Positions 17,447 to 25,096 of a stretch of 64,000 nucleotides of DNA are shown in pieces. Numbering within the stretch: the stretch's first letter is position 1; each line of letters starts with the position of its first letter. Source of the stretch: Anaerolineae bacterium (GTDB taxonomy: Bacteria > Chloroflexota > Anaerolineae > 4572-78 > J111); contig JAHDWA010000003.1 of NCBI GenBank assembly GCA_023382535.1, positions 107,761-171,760 on the forward strand. The letters run 5' to 3'. The notes beneath the pieces were generated by a model. The model had not been told where the DNA came from and searched no databases. It saw nothing but the letters and a program-made list of their open reading frames with translations. The position numbers were made by a program, and so were the translations under genes.

Positions 17447-18436
17447 TTAGCGTAAGTGATGCGTGAGGAGCGGGAAGTAGACGTTGGAAACTTGAGGAGC
17501 GGGATAGGAAGCTGGACACGGGTAGTGCCTCTCATAAATATTAACTATTGCCAGGGCCAGGGCATGGGAGTAGGCAGCACGGGCTTCGTCGTTCAGTAAC
17601 TTATAGTGCGTTTCGACTTGAATGCCGTCAATCTGCCCCCTACTGTTGGAACCGTGCCGAAATACATTATAGCCGCCGTTGCGGTAATTACCATAGATTG
17701 GAATCGGGTAGGTAGGACTGGGAGTCGAAGGGAAGCCTTGCGCCTGCAGTAGACCCCCCAGGCTCGTCTGCCCCCGAATGATCTCAGGAAAATAAACTCC
17801 CTCCGTATAGGCCAAACTTTTGACAGTGGAGCGGTCCTTCTGCTCCGGGCTATTGAGCAATTCATCACTGCGGTCCAGATGGGGAACCCTCAACCCGAAC
17901 CCTAAGTACACCCACTGTGTTGTGTCAGCGTGGGTATGCAAATCAAGGAAGGTCCCCTTACCGCACTGAGTGGTGACGCTCATTTTCGCCGCTTCAATAA
18001 AGGCATGAAACTCCGACCAGGCCTGTTCGGCCCACGGGTCGTTTTGAGCGGCTTCCTCGATGGAGCGATTGGCATCCAGCTTGTCCCGATGTAAGTGGTT
18101 GATAATCAGGTGCGGCTGCTTGCCCGTTATCTGTTTGATATAGGCGGCCACTTCACGAGCATTTTCCTGGCTCCGGGAGTCAATCCCTTTAAGCCCCCAC
18201 CGCCGATCTGGAAGCTCTTTTGGCTTCAAATAACCCCCGTGAGGCGCACTGATGATGATAGGCAAATCACCGGCAACATACTCGATGTAGTTATTTCTAC
18301 CCCAGTAGGTAACCCCGGCGATGTAGGTTTGGTTTACAGGCAGATTTCGCTGGTCGGCCCAGGGAGAAGGAAGAGGCCTGACTGCGGTCATCCCTATCCA
18401 GCCTGCCATCAAGGTCATAAGCAAGATTCGCTTCAT
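17447..18436 (-). CDS. Secreted N-formylglutamate-amidohydrolase-like protein
   Basis: I start at MKRILLMTLMAGW, with GGAGG upstream; a longer frame lacks one. Residues 1-26 look like a signal peptide. The body (329 aa) has the metal-centre signatures of the N-formylglutamate amidohydrolase superfamily: ISAPHGGYLKP, FLDLHTHAD and a late VETHYKL. Known members hydrolyse N-formylglutamate or related amides in the cytoplasm, so a secreted member may act on another substrate, for example a cell-wall amide. A second, shorter relative is at 31631-32356. The gene runs convergent to the ABC exporter. Confidence 0.7.
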   Translation of the reverse strand: MKRILLMTLMAGWIGMTAVRPLPSPWADQRNLPVNQTYIAGVTYWGRNNYIEYVAGDLPIIISAPHGGYLKPKELPDRRWGLKGIDSRSQENAREVAAYIKQITGKQPHLIINHLHRDKLDANRSIEEAAQNDPWAEQAWSEFHAFIEAAKMSVTTQCGKGTFLDLHTHADTTQWVYLGFGLRVPHLDRSDELLNSPEQKDRSTVKSLAYTEGVYFPEIIRGQTSLGGLLQAQGFPSTPSPTYPIPIYGNYRNGGYNVFRHGSNSRGQIDGIQVETHYKLLNDEARAAYSHALALAIVNIYERHYPCPASYPAPQVSNVYFPLLTHHLR

Positions 18437-18509
18437 AGCTCCTCCAGTCTGACTAAAAATTATCCAATTATCAAAGAGGGTGGGTCTTTTGCCCCGCAAG
18501 CCACCTGCC

Positions 18510-19376
18510 CTACTCAAGGGGCCGGGGAGTAATCCACTCCAGGATCAGGCCGGCGATAACGGCGATGGTAATCACACCCATCACGCCCAGCGCCGCTGCA
18601 ATGATCCGGCCAATCTGAGTAACCGGGGCAATATCGCCATAGCCAATCGAACTGGCCGTGATGATGGACCAATACAGCCCATCGGCATAGGAGAGAAACT
18701 GGCGCTGCTCTTCAGGAATGTTTACCTCTGCTGCCTGCTCAATTTTATTTTGCAGCGCGCCATTTTCGGCATTAATAAACAAGAACGGAAAGACAACCCC
18801 TACCAGAATGACATACAAAACCAGGTAAGCGTACAAGAAGCGCCGATTGCGTTGAATCCGCCGCGTTTCATAGAGATAGGCCCGGTTGCGCAGCCTGAAA
18901 AGTTCTCCTTCCTCAATCAGCGAGGCGGAAGTTGGAGCCAGGTGCAGCAGCAGAAACATCTTCTCAAAGTCGCCCCGCTGCTCGAACTGCTGCAAGGCGT
19001 GGCGCAGTAGTGTCTGGACCTCTGTTTTAATTTGTTGAGCCTGGGCCTCCGAAGGAAACTGAAAACCGTAGAGGATTTCGCACAAGGCAATCACTTGATC
19101 AGGGTTCTCCCAATGGAGCTGGCTGAAATCTTCCGGCTGGAGGTTCCGGGCCAAGAAATCCGCGAAGACCGCTTCCGTTACCAGTTCCGGCTCATTCATT
19201 AAAGCCTGCAAAAATGATTGGCGGACCTGCCGGGCCGATTCTGTATCCCGAACCATATCTTCATACTGCTCGATCAATTCACGCAGAACTGCCTTTCGCT
19301 CTGCGGCTGTCGCTTTGCCGGCGCTGCGTTTGATCAGGAGGGCTGCCCGTTTAGGGATAGATTCGCTTGTAGCCAT
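18510..19376 (-). CDS. Two-TM potassium channel with helical N-terminal domain
   Basis: Start at MATSESIPKR, preceded by GGAGG. Residues 1-170 are helical and charged (cytoplasmic, unrecognised). A membrane helix (about 180-201), a pore helix and the selectivity filter TASSIGYGDIAP (240-251) and a second membrane helix (about 256-280) make a KcsA-type ion_trans_2 pore that should assemble as a tetramer. GYGD is the K+ selectivity sequence. No RCK/TrkA-N domain follows, so gating may come through the N-terminal helices. Confidence 0.85.
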   Translation of the reverse strand: MATSESIPKRAALLIKRSAGKATAAERKAVLRELIEQYEDMVRDTESARQVRQSFLQALMNEPELVTEAVFADFLARNLQPEDFSQLHWENPDQVIALCEILYGFQFPSEAQAQQIKTEVQTLLRHALQQFEQRGDFEKMFLLLHLAPTSASLIEEGELFRLRNRAYLYETRRIQRNRRFLYAYLVLYVILVGVVFPFLFINAENGALQNKIEQAAEVNIPEEQRQFLSYADGLYWSIITASSIGYGDIAPVTQIGRIIAAALGVMGVITIAVIAGLILEWITPRPLE

Positions 19377-19765
19377 CGGCTTCCTCCACAACCAAGTCCG
19401 CCGGGGGCTGGAAGCTCCCGGCTACAGTTGGTGAAAGCAATAATTATACCCGCTGAATTAAATCCTGCCTGTTATAGCCCATATAATTTAGCCGAAGGAC
19501 CTTCTTATAGCTAAAAGTGATGACTCAAATTGCCATCTTACCTCTTGAGAAATAGCTCTTATTAATTCCTGAAACCTATCCGTTTGAACTCCTTAAACCA
19601 CCCAAATGAGTATAGGCAATGGCGGCCAGTTAAGTTACCCTTATTAGGGATAAAAATCTGAGCCAGGCCCCTGGTTCCACTTTTCCTGACTCAGTAAAAC
19701 GATTTCCCCGTTCAATTTTGAAGGTTAATAGTCAGATAAAAATAGTCGAACATAGGAGCGATAAA
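19377..19765. other. Divergent intergenic region
   Basis: This 389-bp gap separates the K+ channel (minus) from a small stress-type gene (plus). A TATAAT on the minus strand (19443-19448) may serve the channel, although no -35 is evident. The stress-type element at 19599-19615 faces the plus-strand gene. I see no ORF worth calling. Confidence 0.5.
19599..19615 (+). promoter_or_regulatory. Stress-type promoter element
   Basis: CACCCAAATGAGTATAG matches 13-14 of 17 positions with the elements before the genes at 40419 and 42549 (both minus). It points toward the 62-aa membrane protein, 150 bp downstream. Confidence 0.45.
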
Positions 19766-19954
19766 ATGAATGATCCTCAATCTTCTTTGCCGCCTGAGTC
19801 ACCTGGCCCCCAGGGTACTTCCGGGCCGGTAAAAGTTGGCGTGTACGAGACACCCGAACGGAGAAGCGGCTTATCGCCGCTGCTTATCGGCGTGATTGCT
19901 GTCTTAATCATTGCCATCCTTGTCGCCGTTCTCGCCTTCCAATTTATATTCTAA
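19766..19954 (+). CDS. Small single-TM protein, 62 aa
   Basis: The ATG follows AGGAG by 6 nt; an upstream in-frame extension lacks such a site. Residues 1-33 are Pro/Ser/Gly-rich and polar (PPESPGPQGTSGP). Residues 36-62 form one membrane helix that runs to the C-terminus, so this is a tail-anchored membrane protein. Two DUF2382-type stress genes follow and a stress-type promoter element precedes it. No family recognised. Confidence 0.6.
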   Translation: MNDPQSSLPPESPGPQGTSGPVKVGVYETPERRSGLSPLLIGVIAVLIIAILVAVLAFQFIF

Positions 19955-19960
19955 AGCCCT

Positions 19961-20040
19961 GTAGCAGCGGGACTTGCCCCCGCCTGGGGCGACCGCAAGG
20001 GTCGCTGCTGCGATTACTGATTTTAGTTGTCAAAATTCTT
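19961..20040. repeat. Dispersed 80-bp repeat, copy 1
   Basis: It runs from GTAGCAGCGG to TTGTCAAAATTCTT and recurs at 28743-28821 with few changes, including a CGACCGCA-GGGTCG hairpin. It lies directly before the DUF2382 gene and supplies its upstream leader. Confidence 0.7.
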
Positions 20041-20053
20041 AAGGGAGGCAGAT

Positions 20054-20671
20054 ATGAACCAGGCAGAAGTTATAACTATTCTTGATAAGGAGGGGCGGCG
20101 GAGCACGGTTGAAGGACCGTTAAGCACTCCGGGTGGCAGTGAAACAGAGGTCTTCGTTCAGCTCGATAACGGCCAGCGCATCCTGGTACCCGCCGACATG
20201 CTTGTTCTGCAGGATGATGGCAGTTATTACTTACCCCTCAGTTTAACGGAACTGCAGCGCCAAAGTCAGGCCGCGCCAGGTAACGAAACACTGGTCGTGC
20301 CGGTGATGGCCGAAGAGCTGGACGTGCAGAAACGGCAGGTAGAGGCGGGCGGGGTGCGCATTAGCAAAGTTGTCCACGAGCGGGAGGAAATGGTAGACGA
20401 ACCTCTGCTCAAGGAAGAAATCGAGGTACAGCGGGTGCCGATCAACCGCCCGGTGGATGGCCCCATCCCCATTCGTTATGTTGGGAACACGATGATTGTC
20501 TCTTTGCTGGAAGAGGTGCTGGTGGTGGAGAAGCGGTTAATGCTGAAAGAGGAACTGCACATTAACACGCGCCAGGTTGAAACACGCCAGCCCCAACCCG
20601 TGACCCTCCGCAGCGAGGAGGCCATCGTTGAACCTATAGATAACCCATCACGAGAGGAGGTGACCCGGTAA
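20054..20671 (+). CDS. DUF2382 (YsnF/AvaK) stress-associated protein
   Basis: ATG preceded by GGGAGGCAG. The N-terminal 70 residues resemble a PRC-barrel-like strand bundle (GPLSTPGG, VFVQLDNGQRILVPADML). The rest is a DUF2382 domain with its alternating charged strands (VMAEELDVQKRQVEAGGV, LKEEIEVQRVPINRPV, EEVLVVEKRLMLKEELHI). Proteins of this family accumulate under desiccation or general stress, and the molecular role is not known. The next gene carries the same domain, so the two probably work together. Length 205 aa. Confidence 0.8.
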   Translation: MNQAEVITILDKEGRRSTVEGPLSTPGGSETEVFVQLDNGQRILVPADMLVLQDDGSYYLPLSLTELQRQSQAAPGNETLVVPVMAEELDVQKRQVEAGGVRISKVVHEREEMVDEPLLKEEIEVQRVPINRPVDGPIPIRYVGNTMIVSLLEEVLVVEKRLMLKEELHINTRQVETRQPQPVTLRSEEAIVEPIDNPSREEVTR

Positions 20672-20750
20672 CACCAAGAGCAAAGTTACTGAGCGGCGAA
20701 GGCCGCACCACAGCTTGAGTTAACAATTATTACTCTGGAAGGAGACAATT

Positions 20751-22013
20751 ATGGCTAAAACAATCGTAGGTTTGTATGATGATTTCGGCACCGCCCAGCG
20801 GGTGGTGCAGGCGTTGGTAGACGCTGGATTTGATCGAAACAATATTAGCATCGTAGCGAATGACGCTACTGGCGAATACACGACCCAAATTGATACGGAC
20901 AGCGGTATCGGGACGGGCGCCGGCGTTGGGGCTGGAATTGGCGCAGTCCTGGGCGGCATCGGCGGACTGCTCGTCGGCCTGGGCGCTTTGGCTATTCCCG
21001 GCATTGGCCCGGTTATTGCCGCCGGCCCGCTGATTGCGGCCCTGACCGGCGCGGGGATCGGGGCGGTGGCCGGCGGCTTGGTCGGCGCTCTGGTTGATAT
21101 GGGCATCCCCGAAGAAGAAGCCGAGTACTATGCCGAAGGCGTGCGCCGGGGCGGCACGCTGGTTACGGTGACGGCGAGTGATGAGATGGCCGATCAGGCG
21201 GCAAGCATCATGGAAAATTACGATCCCGTCAATGTCGAGCAGCGTGCCAGCCAGTGGCAGCAGAGCGGCTGGACGGGCTTTGACACCAATGCCGAGCCTT
21301 ACACCGATGACGAGTTAACCCGGGAACGCGATCGCTATGGCAGTTGGGATGACGATGATGAGACCCTGGAGGTTGTGGAAGAAGAACTGGCCGTTGGCAA
21401 GCGCACCGTTGGCCGTGGGGGCGTCCGTGTCCGCAGCTATGTGACGGAAAGACCGGTTGAGGAAAATGTGCGCCTGCGCGAAGAGTCAGTTCACGTGGAA
21501 CGGCGGCCTGTAGATCGCCCGGCCAGCGAGGCCGACCTGAATGCCTTTGAAGAAGGGACCATCGAGGTGACGGCCATTGCCGAAGAGCCGGTGGTTTCCA
21601 AGCGGGCGCGGGTGGTCGAAGAAGTGGTGGTTGACAAGGATGTGCAGGAACGTACCGAAACGGTCCGCGACACCGTACGCCGTAAGGATGTCGAAGTTGA
21701 GGATATGGGCGCTGGCCGAACGACAGGGACAGGCTCTACCTATACCACGGGTGACTTTAACGCCTACGACACCGATTTTCGGAGCCACTACAAGAGCAAT
21801 TATGGCAGCAGCGGCTACACCTACGACCAATACATGCCGGCCTATCGCTACGGCTATAACCTGGCTTACCACGAACCCTATCGCGGCCGCACCTGGGCCG
21901 AGATCGAGCCAATGGCCCGGCGCTCCTGGGAAGAGCGGAACCAGGGTACCTGGGAAAACTTCAAAGATGCCATCCGCCACGCCTGGGAAAACGTCAAGGA
22001 TGCTGTTGATTAG
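20751..22013 (+). CDS. General-stress protein: YflT-like + Gly-rich membrane region + DUF2382
   Basis: Residues 1-45 are a YflT/general-stress-17M-like fold (KTIVGLYDDFGTAQRVVQAL). Residues 50-125 are a Gly/Ala-rich hydrophobic stretch with two membrane-spanning candidates. Residues 200-320 are a DUF2382 domain (LEVVEEELAVGKRTVGRGG, VHVERRPVDRP). The C-terminal 90 residues are Tyr/Trp/Arg-rich with a motif RGRTWAEIEPMARRSWEER. A good site (GGAAGGAGA) precedes the ATG. A 49-aa protein at 39821-39970 matches its N-terminal fold. A stress role is known for the family; the mechanism is not. Confidence 0.85.
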   Translation: MAKTIVGLYDDFGTAQRVVQALVDAGFDRNNISIVANDATGEYTTQIDTDSGIGTGAGVGAGIGAVLGGIGGLLVGLGALAIPGIGPVIAAGPLIAALTGAGIGAVAGGLVGALVDMGIPEEEAEYYAEGVRRGGTLVTVTASDEMADQAASIMENYDPVNVEQRASQWQQSGWTGFDTNAEPYTDDELTRERDRYGSWDDDDETLEVVEEELAVGKRTVGRGGVRVRSYVTERPVEENVRLREESVHVERRPVDRPASEADLNAFEEGTIEVTAIAEEPVVSKRARVVEEVVVDKDVQERTETVRDTVRRKDVEVEDMGAGRTTGTGSTYTTGDFNAYDTDFRSHYKSNYGSSGYTYDQYMPAYRYGYNLAYHEPYRGRTWAEIEPMARRSWEERNQGTWENFKDAIRHAWENVKDAVD

Positions 22014-22036
22014 GAATATACAACGGCAAAAAATAA

Positions 22037-22075
22037 GGCGCGAGGAGCAAAAGCTCCTCGCGCCTCTTGTTTTTA
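22037..22075 (+). terminator. Rho-independent terminator
   Basis: Perfect 12-bp stem (GGCGCGAGGAGC / GCTCCTCGCGCC), 4-nt A loop, followed by TCTTGTTTTTA. Confidence 0.9.
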
Positions 22076-22201
22076 CTTTCTCTTATGGACAGTAAACTCT
22101 TTTACAACCCGTTAAAAATATCATTCAAATGATGAAAGCGTTCGGAAACTGTTTCATCTGGCCTGTCCGCCCCGGCATGAATGCCAGGGCTATGGAACTG
22201 C

Positions 22202-22271
22202 GCCGGGTCAACCCGGCTTCAGCCCGATTAATCGGGCGCTGTCATATAGTCCGGCGACTTCATCGCCGGAC
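22202..22271. repeat. Cluster of three hairpins
   Basis: Inverted repeats in a row: GCCGGGT/ACCCGGC (22202-22217), GCCCGATT/AATCGGGC with no loop (22222-22237) and GTCCGGCGA/TCGCCGGAC (22249-22271). It is organised like the cluster at 4760-4889, with different words. Confidence 0.65.
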
Positions 22272-22612
22272 GAGCGCCGGTGACAAGGGTGCCTTTGGGG
22301 TTTCCGAATGCTCTCGTATTAAGAAACCCGGATATTGGCTTCCCCAGCATCCTTATCTTACCATACTTCCATTGGAAATTCCAGTGTTATCACGACCACG
22401 GGGTTTATTTCAATTTGAGAGCAAGTCACTAAAATGGATAGAAAAGCTGATTTGCGAGAGGGCGAAGTTGATAAAAAGGCGCGAAAAAATTACAAGGATG
22501 CCGAAAAGAAATCTTTTCGTACATTTCTCGCTTTCGTGAGATTCGTGTTTCTAAACCTATCTTAACAATCAGTGATGCCAGCGGCCAAAGCCGCCCTGGC
22601 GAAAAAGATTAA

Positions 22613-22750
22613 GGGCATGTGGTTCCAACATGAACGGCATGTTGCTCCAACATGAACGGCAAGTTGTTCCAACATGAACGGCAAGTTGTTCCAACATGAA
22701 CGGCAAGTTGTTCCAACATGAACGGCATGTTGCTTCAACATGAACGGCAT
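22613..22750. repeat. 22-bp minisatellite, six units
   Basis: The unit ATGAACGGCAAGTTGTTCCA plus AC repeats with exact 22-bp spacing (unit starts 22630, 22652, 22674, 22696, 22718, 22740), with GGCATGTTGC variants at both ends. The three central units are identical. There are no spacers, so it is not a CRISPR array. Confidence 0.9.
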
Positions 22751-22826
22751 ATTTTTCAATCTTGGGCTGGGAGTTTACGGAATAACGATGAGGATAAAGG
22801 GGAAAGACAGTAGTGAGTACAGCTAT

Positions 22827-22861
22827 ATCAAGGGGGCGCACCGGTGCTGCGCCCCCTTGAT
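22827..22861. terminator. Strong GC-rich hairpin after the HU-like gene
   Basis: A 14-bp perfect stem (ATCAAGGGGGCGCA arm) with a 7-nt loop lies 26 bp past the stop of the minus-strand HU-like gene. There is no T-run, so it may be a weak terminator or 3' stabiliser. Confidence 0.5.
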
Positions 22862-22886
22862 TATGAAGTTGTAAAGAAAACCGGGT

Positions 22887-23591
22887 TTAATAGCCTACGG
22901 TCAGCGTATCGGCTAAAACGCCGGTACGAACCGTGCCGTTGCCCATCGTCGAGCGAATTTCCAGAGTGTAATCGTCCTTCGTCAGAGTGGCCGGAACCAG
23001 GAAGATCAGCTCCGAGGGGCCGTTTTTGGCGATGACAGCGGCATGGTCTTGGTTGCTCTCTCCGGCCGGCATAAAGAAGATGCCCTGTTCGGGGTCGGCC
23101 GGGTCAAACTTGAGGCGGTAGCCGGTCACGCGGCCCATCCCGCCTGGAGTCAATGTGCTGTTGACTTCGCCGCTGTTCAGGTCGGTGTAGTTGAGCGGGC
23201 GGGGCTGGCTGCGGTCGCTGCTTTCCTGTTTTTGCACCTCGACGTATTCCATCGCCCGGCGCAGCCGCACGCCGGGGCTGATCGAAGCCTCGACGCTGTT
23301 ACGGCCAGGCGTAAAGCCGTCTTCCTGGCTGTCAAAGCTGCCCTTGATGATGACTCGGTAGTTAGCCCCAGGGGTGTTGACGTTGTAACCCAGCTCCAAC
23401 ATATCTTCAACGGTGGTGAAGAAGTTGTCCAGCACGGCCAGTACATCGGCCCGGGTTACGGTTGAGTTTTGTTTTACCACCCGGTCAACGATTTTGTCAT
23501 AGCTGATCGTTCCACCCGGCTGCACCACGGCCCGGTATTTATCGGGCGTGGTCTTCAAGGTATTTCTACAAAGTGAAAATGAAACAGGCAT
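22887..23591 (-). CDS. HU-like DNA-binding domain fused to Ig-like domain (DUF4469 type)
   Basis: Length 234 aa. Residues 1-125 look like the HU-HIG type of HU/IHF domain (SFSLCRNTL, YRAVVQPGGTISYDKIVDRV, STVTRADVLAVLDNFF, LGYNVNTPGANYRV); residues 140-234 are an Ig-like beta sandwich with LTPGGMGRVTGYRLKFDP and a YTLEIRSTMG strand. Such fusions are widespread in Bacteroidota and Chloroflexota and are presumed to bind DNA, but no function is established. Translation may be coupled to a short repeat-encoded leader frame ending 1 nt upstream. Confidence 0.8.
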   Translation of the reverse strand: MPVSFSLCRNTLKTTPDKYRAVVQPGGTISYDKIVDRVVKQNSTVTRADVLAVLDNFFTTVEDMLELGYNVNTPGANYRVIIKGSFDSQEDGFTPGRNSVEASISPGVRLRRAMEYVEVQKQESSDRSQPRPLNYTDLNSGEVNSTLTPGGMGRVTGYRLKFDPADPEQGIFFMPAGESNQDHAAVIAKNGPSELIFLVPATLTKDDYTLEIRSTMGNGTVRTGVLADTLTVGY

Positions 23592-23592
23592 T

Positions 23593-23661
23593 CTAGTATA
23601 GGATTCCTTTCAGGTTCATTTGGATTCTTTTCAGGTTCATTTGGATTCCTCTCAGGTTCAT
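23593..23661 (-). CDS. Possible 22-aa leader peptide made of heptapeptide repeats
   Basis: Three 21-bp repeats encode MNLRGIQ MNLKRIQ MNLKGIL Y and a TAG that ends 1 nt before the ATG of the HU-like gene (TAGAATG). The arrangement fits translational coupling. It has no clear ribosome-binding site of its own, so expression is unproven. Confidence 0.35.
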   Translation of the reverse strand: MNLRGIQMNLKRIQMNLKGILY

Positions 23662-23662
23662 T
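23600..23662. repeat. 21-bp tandem repeat, three units
   Basis: GGATTC starts recur at 23601, 23622 and 23643; each unit reads roughly GGATTCCTTTCAGGTTCATT T. It forms the 5' leader of the HU-like gene. Confidence 0.85.
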
Positions 23663-23799
23663 AAGGAGTTTAACTTGAAGTAAAGCACCGGTTCTTTACA
23701 TAGAGGGCATTATAACCGAAAAGAGGCCGGGCTTGTACCCTAATTTCATGGGGTTTTTCCCTGCATCAAGATCAACAATTTGCCTCCTGTTTTACAAGT

Positions 23800-23828
23800 T
23801 TGACACCCTCTCTAACCTATCTTATACT
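23800..23828 (+). promoter_or_regulatory. Near-consensus sigma70 promoter
   Basis: TTGACA (23800-23805), a 17-bp spacer and TATACT (23823-23828) lie 43 bp before the sugar-binding lipoprotein. This is the best housekeeping promoter in the window. Confidence 0.8.
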
Positions 23829-23871
23829 CAATGCCGTTAAATGAACTGAGCAGTTATGATCGAGTCACGCA

Positions 23872-24924
23872 ATGAAACGTTTCATCCTCAGCTTATATCT
23901 TATGTTGTTCCTGGCCGCTTGCAGCCAGCCGACCCCGCCGGCTGCGCCGGTGGAGGCTCCCGCGGAAGGCGCACAGCCCCAGCCTACGCTGATTCCTGAT
24001 CAATTGGGCACAGCCGAAGACCTGGTACCGGCCCCGGAAGAAATTGAGACGGCCAGGGCAGTGCTCGGCCAACACGGCTTCATTGGGATTGTGACCTGTA
24101 CCATGAATACGGAATACCACGCCACCGTAGCCAACTCGGCCAGGGCCAGGGCCGACGCGCTCGGCCTGAAAGCCGCCCTCTTCGATTCAGATGTCCAGGC
24201 CGAACAACAGGCCAGCGCGATCAAGAACTTTACCGCTAAAGGAGCTAAGGTGATTGTCTTATGCGCGCTCGATCCCCAGGTGGTGGAACCGGCGGTCAAA
24301 GAAGCGGAAGCAGCGGGCGTCTTATTTGTCCAGGTTTCCGGGGCAGACCTGCCGGTGAAGGGGATTTCCATCGGCGGGGAAGCCGACTCCAACGCCGACC
24401 TGGGCTGCGCCGCCGGCGAAATTGCCGGGGATTTGATTGCCACAGAGAAAGCGGGCCGGGCCACCGTCGCCATCCTGGATTATCCCGACCTGCCGGAAAT
24501 CATCATCCGGGCCGATAACATCGAGAAGTGCATGCTGGCCAAAGCGCCCCAGGCCACGGTCGTGGGCCGTTTTCTGGGCGGCACCACGGAGAACGGCCTT
24601 AAATCCATGATTACCGCCCTGGAGCAGCACCCTGCCATTGATGTGGTGGTCAGCATTAACGATGCCGGCGCCTACGGGGCGCTGACTGCCCTGCAAGCGG
24701 CCAACAAAGACCCCCAAACGACCATGATCGTGGGCATTGACGCCGAAGCCAGAGCAAAAGACCTGATCAAAGCGGGCACTTACTATCGCGGTACGGTGGA
24801 TACTTCGCCGGCCAAAGCGGGCGAAATTGTGATCAATGCAGCGGTCAAACTGCTGGCCAGCGCCACCGTCCCCCAAACCATTCGTATCCCGGTCACAAAA
24901 GTAACGCCGGAGAATTTGCCGTAA
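23872..24924 (+). CDS. Sugar-binding ABC lipoprotein (RbsB type)
   Basis: A lipoprotein signal (MKRFILSLYLMLFLAAC, Cys17) is followed by a Pro-rich spacer and a type I periplasmic binding fold of about 300 residues (IGIVTCTMNTEYHATVANSA, KVIVLCALDPQVVEPAVKEA, VVVSINDAGAYGALTAL, VGIDAEARAKDLI). The family binds monosaccharides or autoinducer-2-like furanoses. No permease or ATPase gene is adjacent, so it either serves a transporter elsewhere or acts as a sensor input. It differs clearly from the duplicated binding protein at 9477-11468, which has no lipobox. Confidence 0.85.
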   Translation: MKRFILSLYLMLFLAACSQPTPPAAPVEAPAEGAQPQPTLIPDQLGTAEDLVPAPEEIETARAVLGQHGFIGIVTCTMNTEYHATVANSARARADALGLKAALFDSDVQAEQQASAIKNFTAKGAKVIVLCALDPQVVEPAVKEAEAAGVLFVQVSGADLPVKGISIGGEADSNADLGCAAGEIAGDLIATEKAGRATVAILDYPDLPEIIIRADNIEKCMLAKAPQATVVGRFLGGTTENGLKSMITALEQHPAIDVVVSINDAGAYGALTALQAANKDPQTTMIVGIDAEARAKDLIKAGTYYRGTVDTSPAKAGEIVINAAVKLLASATVPQTIRIPVTKVTPENLP

Positions 24925-24968
24925 CCGGGAAAAATTCTTTGGTCTGAGTTCAGAATTTCCGTAATCGC

Positions 24969-25070
24969 ACCCTGAGTAGCCTTGAGCGAAGCGAAAGGTG
25001 TATCGAAGGGTGCGATAATGGACGGAAAATCATCCTTCGATACGGGCTGGCGCCCTACTCAGGATGATAT
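24969..25070. repeat. Nested inverted repeat
   Basis: The left side reads CACCCTGAGTAG then TGTATCGAAGGGTG; the right side reads CATCCTTCGATAC then CCTACTCAGGATG. The element of about 100 bp fills the gap between convergent genes and could act as a bidirectional terminator or be a mobile palindrome. Confidence 0.65.
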
Positions 25071-25096
25071 TCCTGCCGGCCTGGTTGCAGCGGTGG

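Larger units (their letters stand above)
22076..22886. other. Repeat-rich region without a convincing gene
   Basis: About 800 bp. It holds a three-hairpin cluster (22202-22271), an AT-richer stretch (22330-22560), a 22-bp minisatellite (22613-22750) and a strong hairpin at the end. Frames that stay open here (for example 22129-22539 plus) run through the palindromes and lack a good start, so I call no gene. Confidence 0.6.

Noticed and set aside
22129..22539. 136-codon plus-strand frame
   Set aside because: It runs through three palindromes, has no ribosome-binding site and an unlikely composition.
22613..22750. CRISPR array
   Set aside because: Repeat units are contiguous, with no unique spacers, and no cas genes are in the window.
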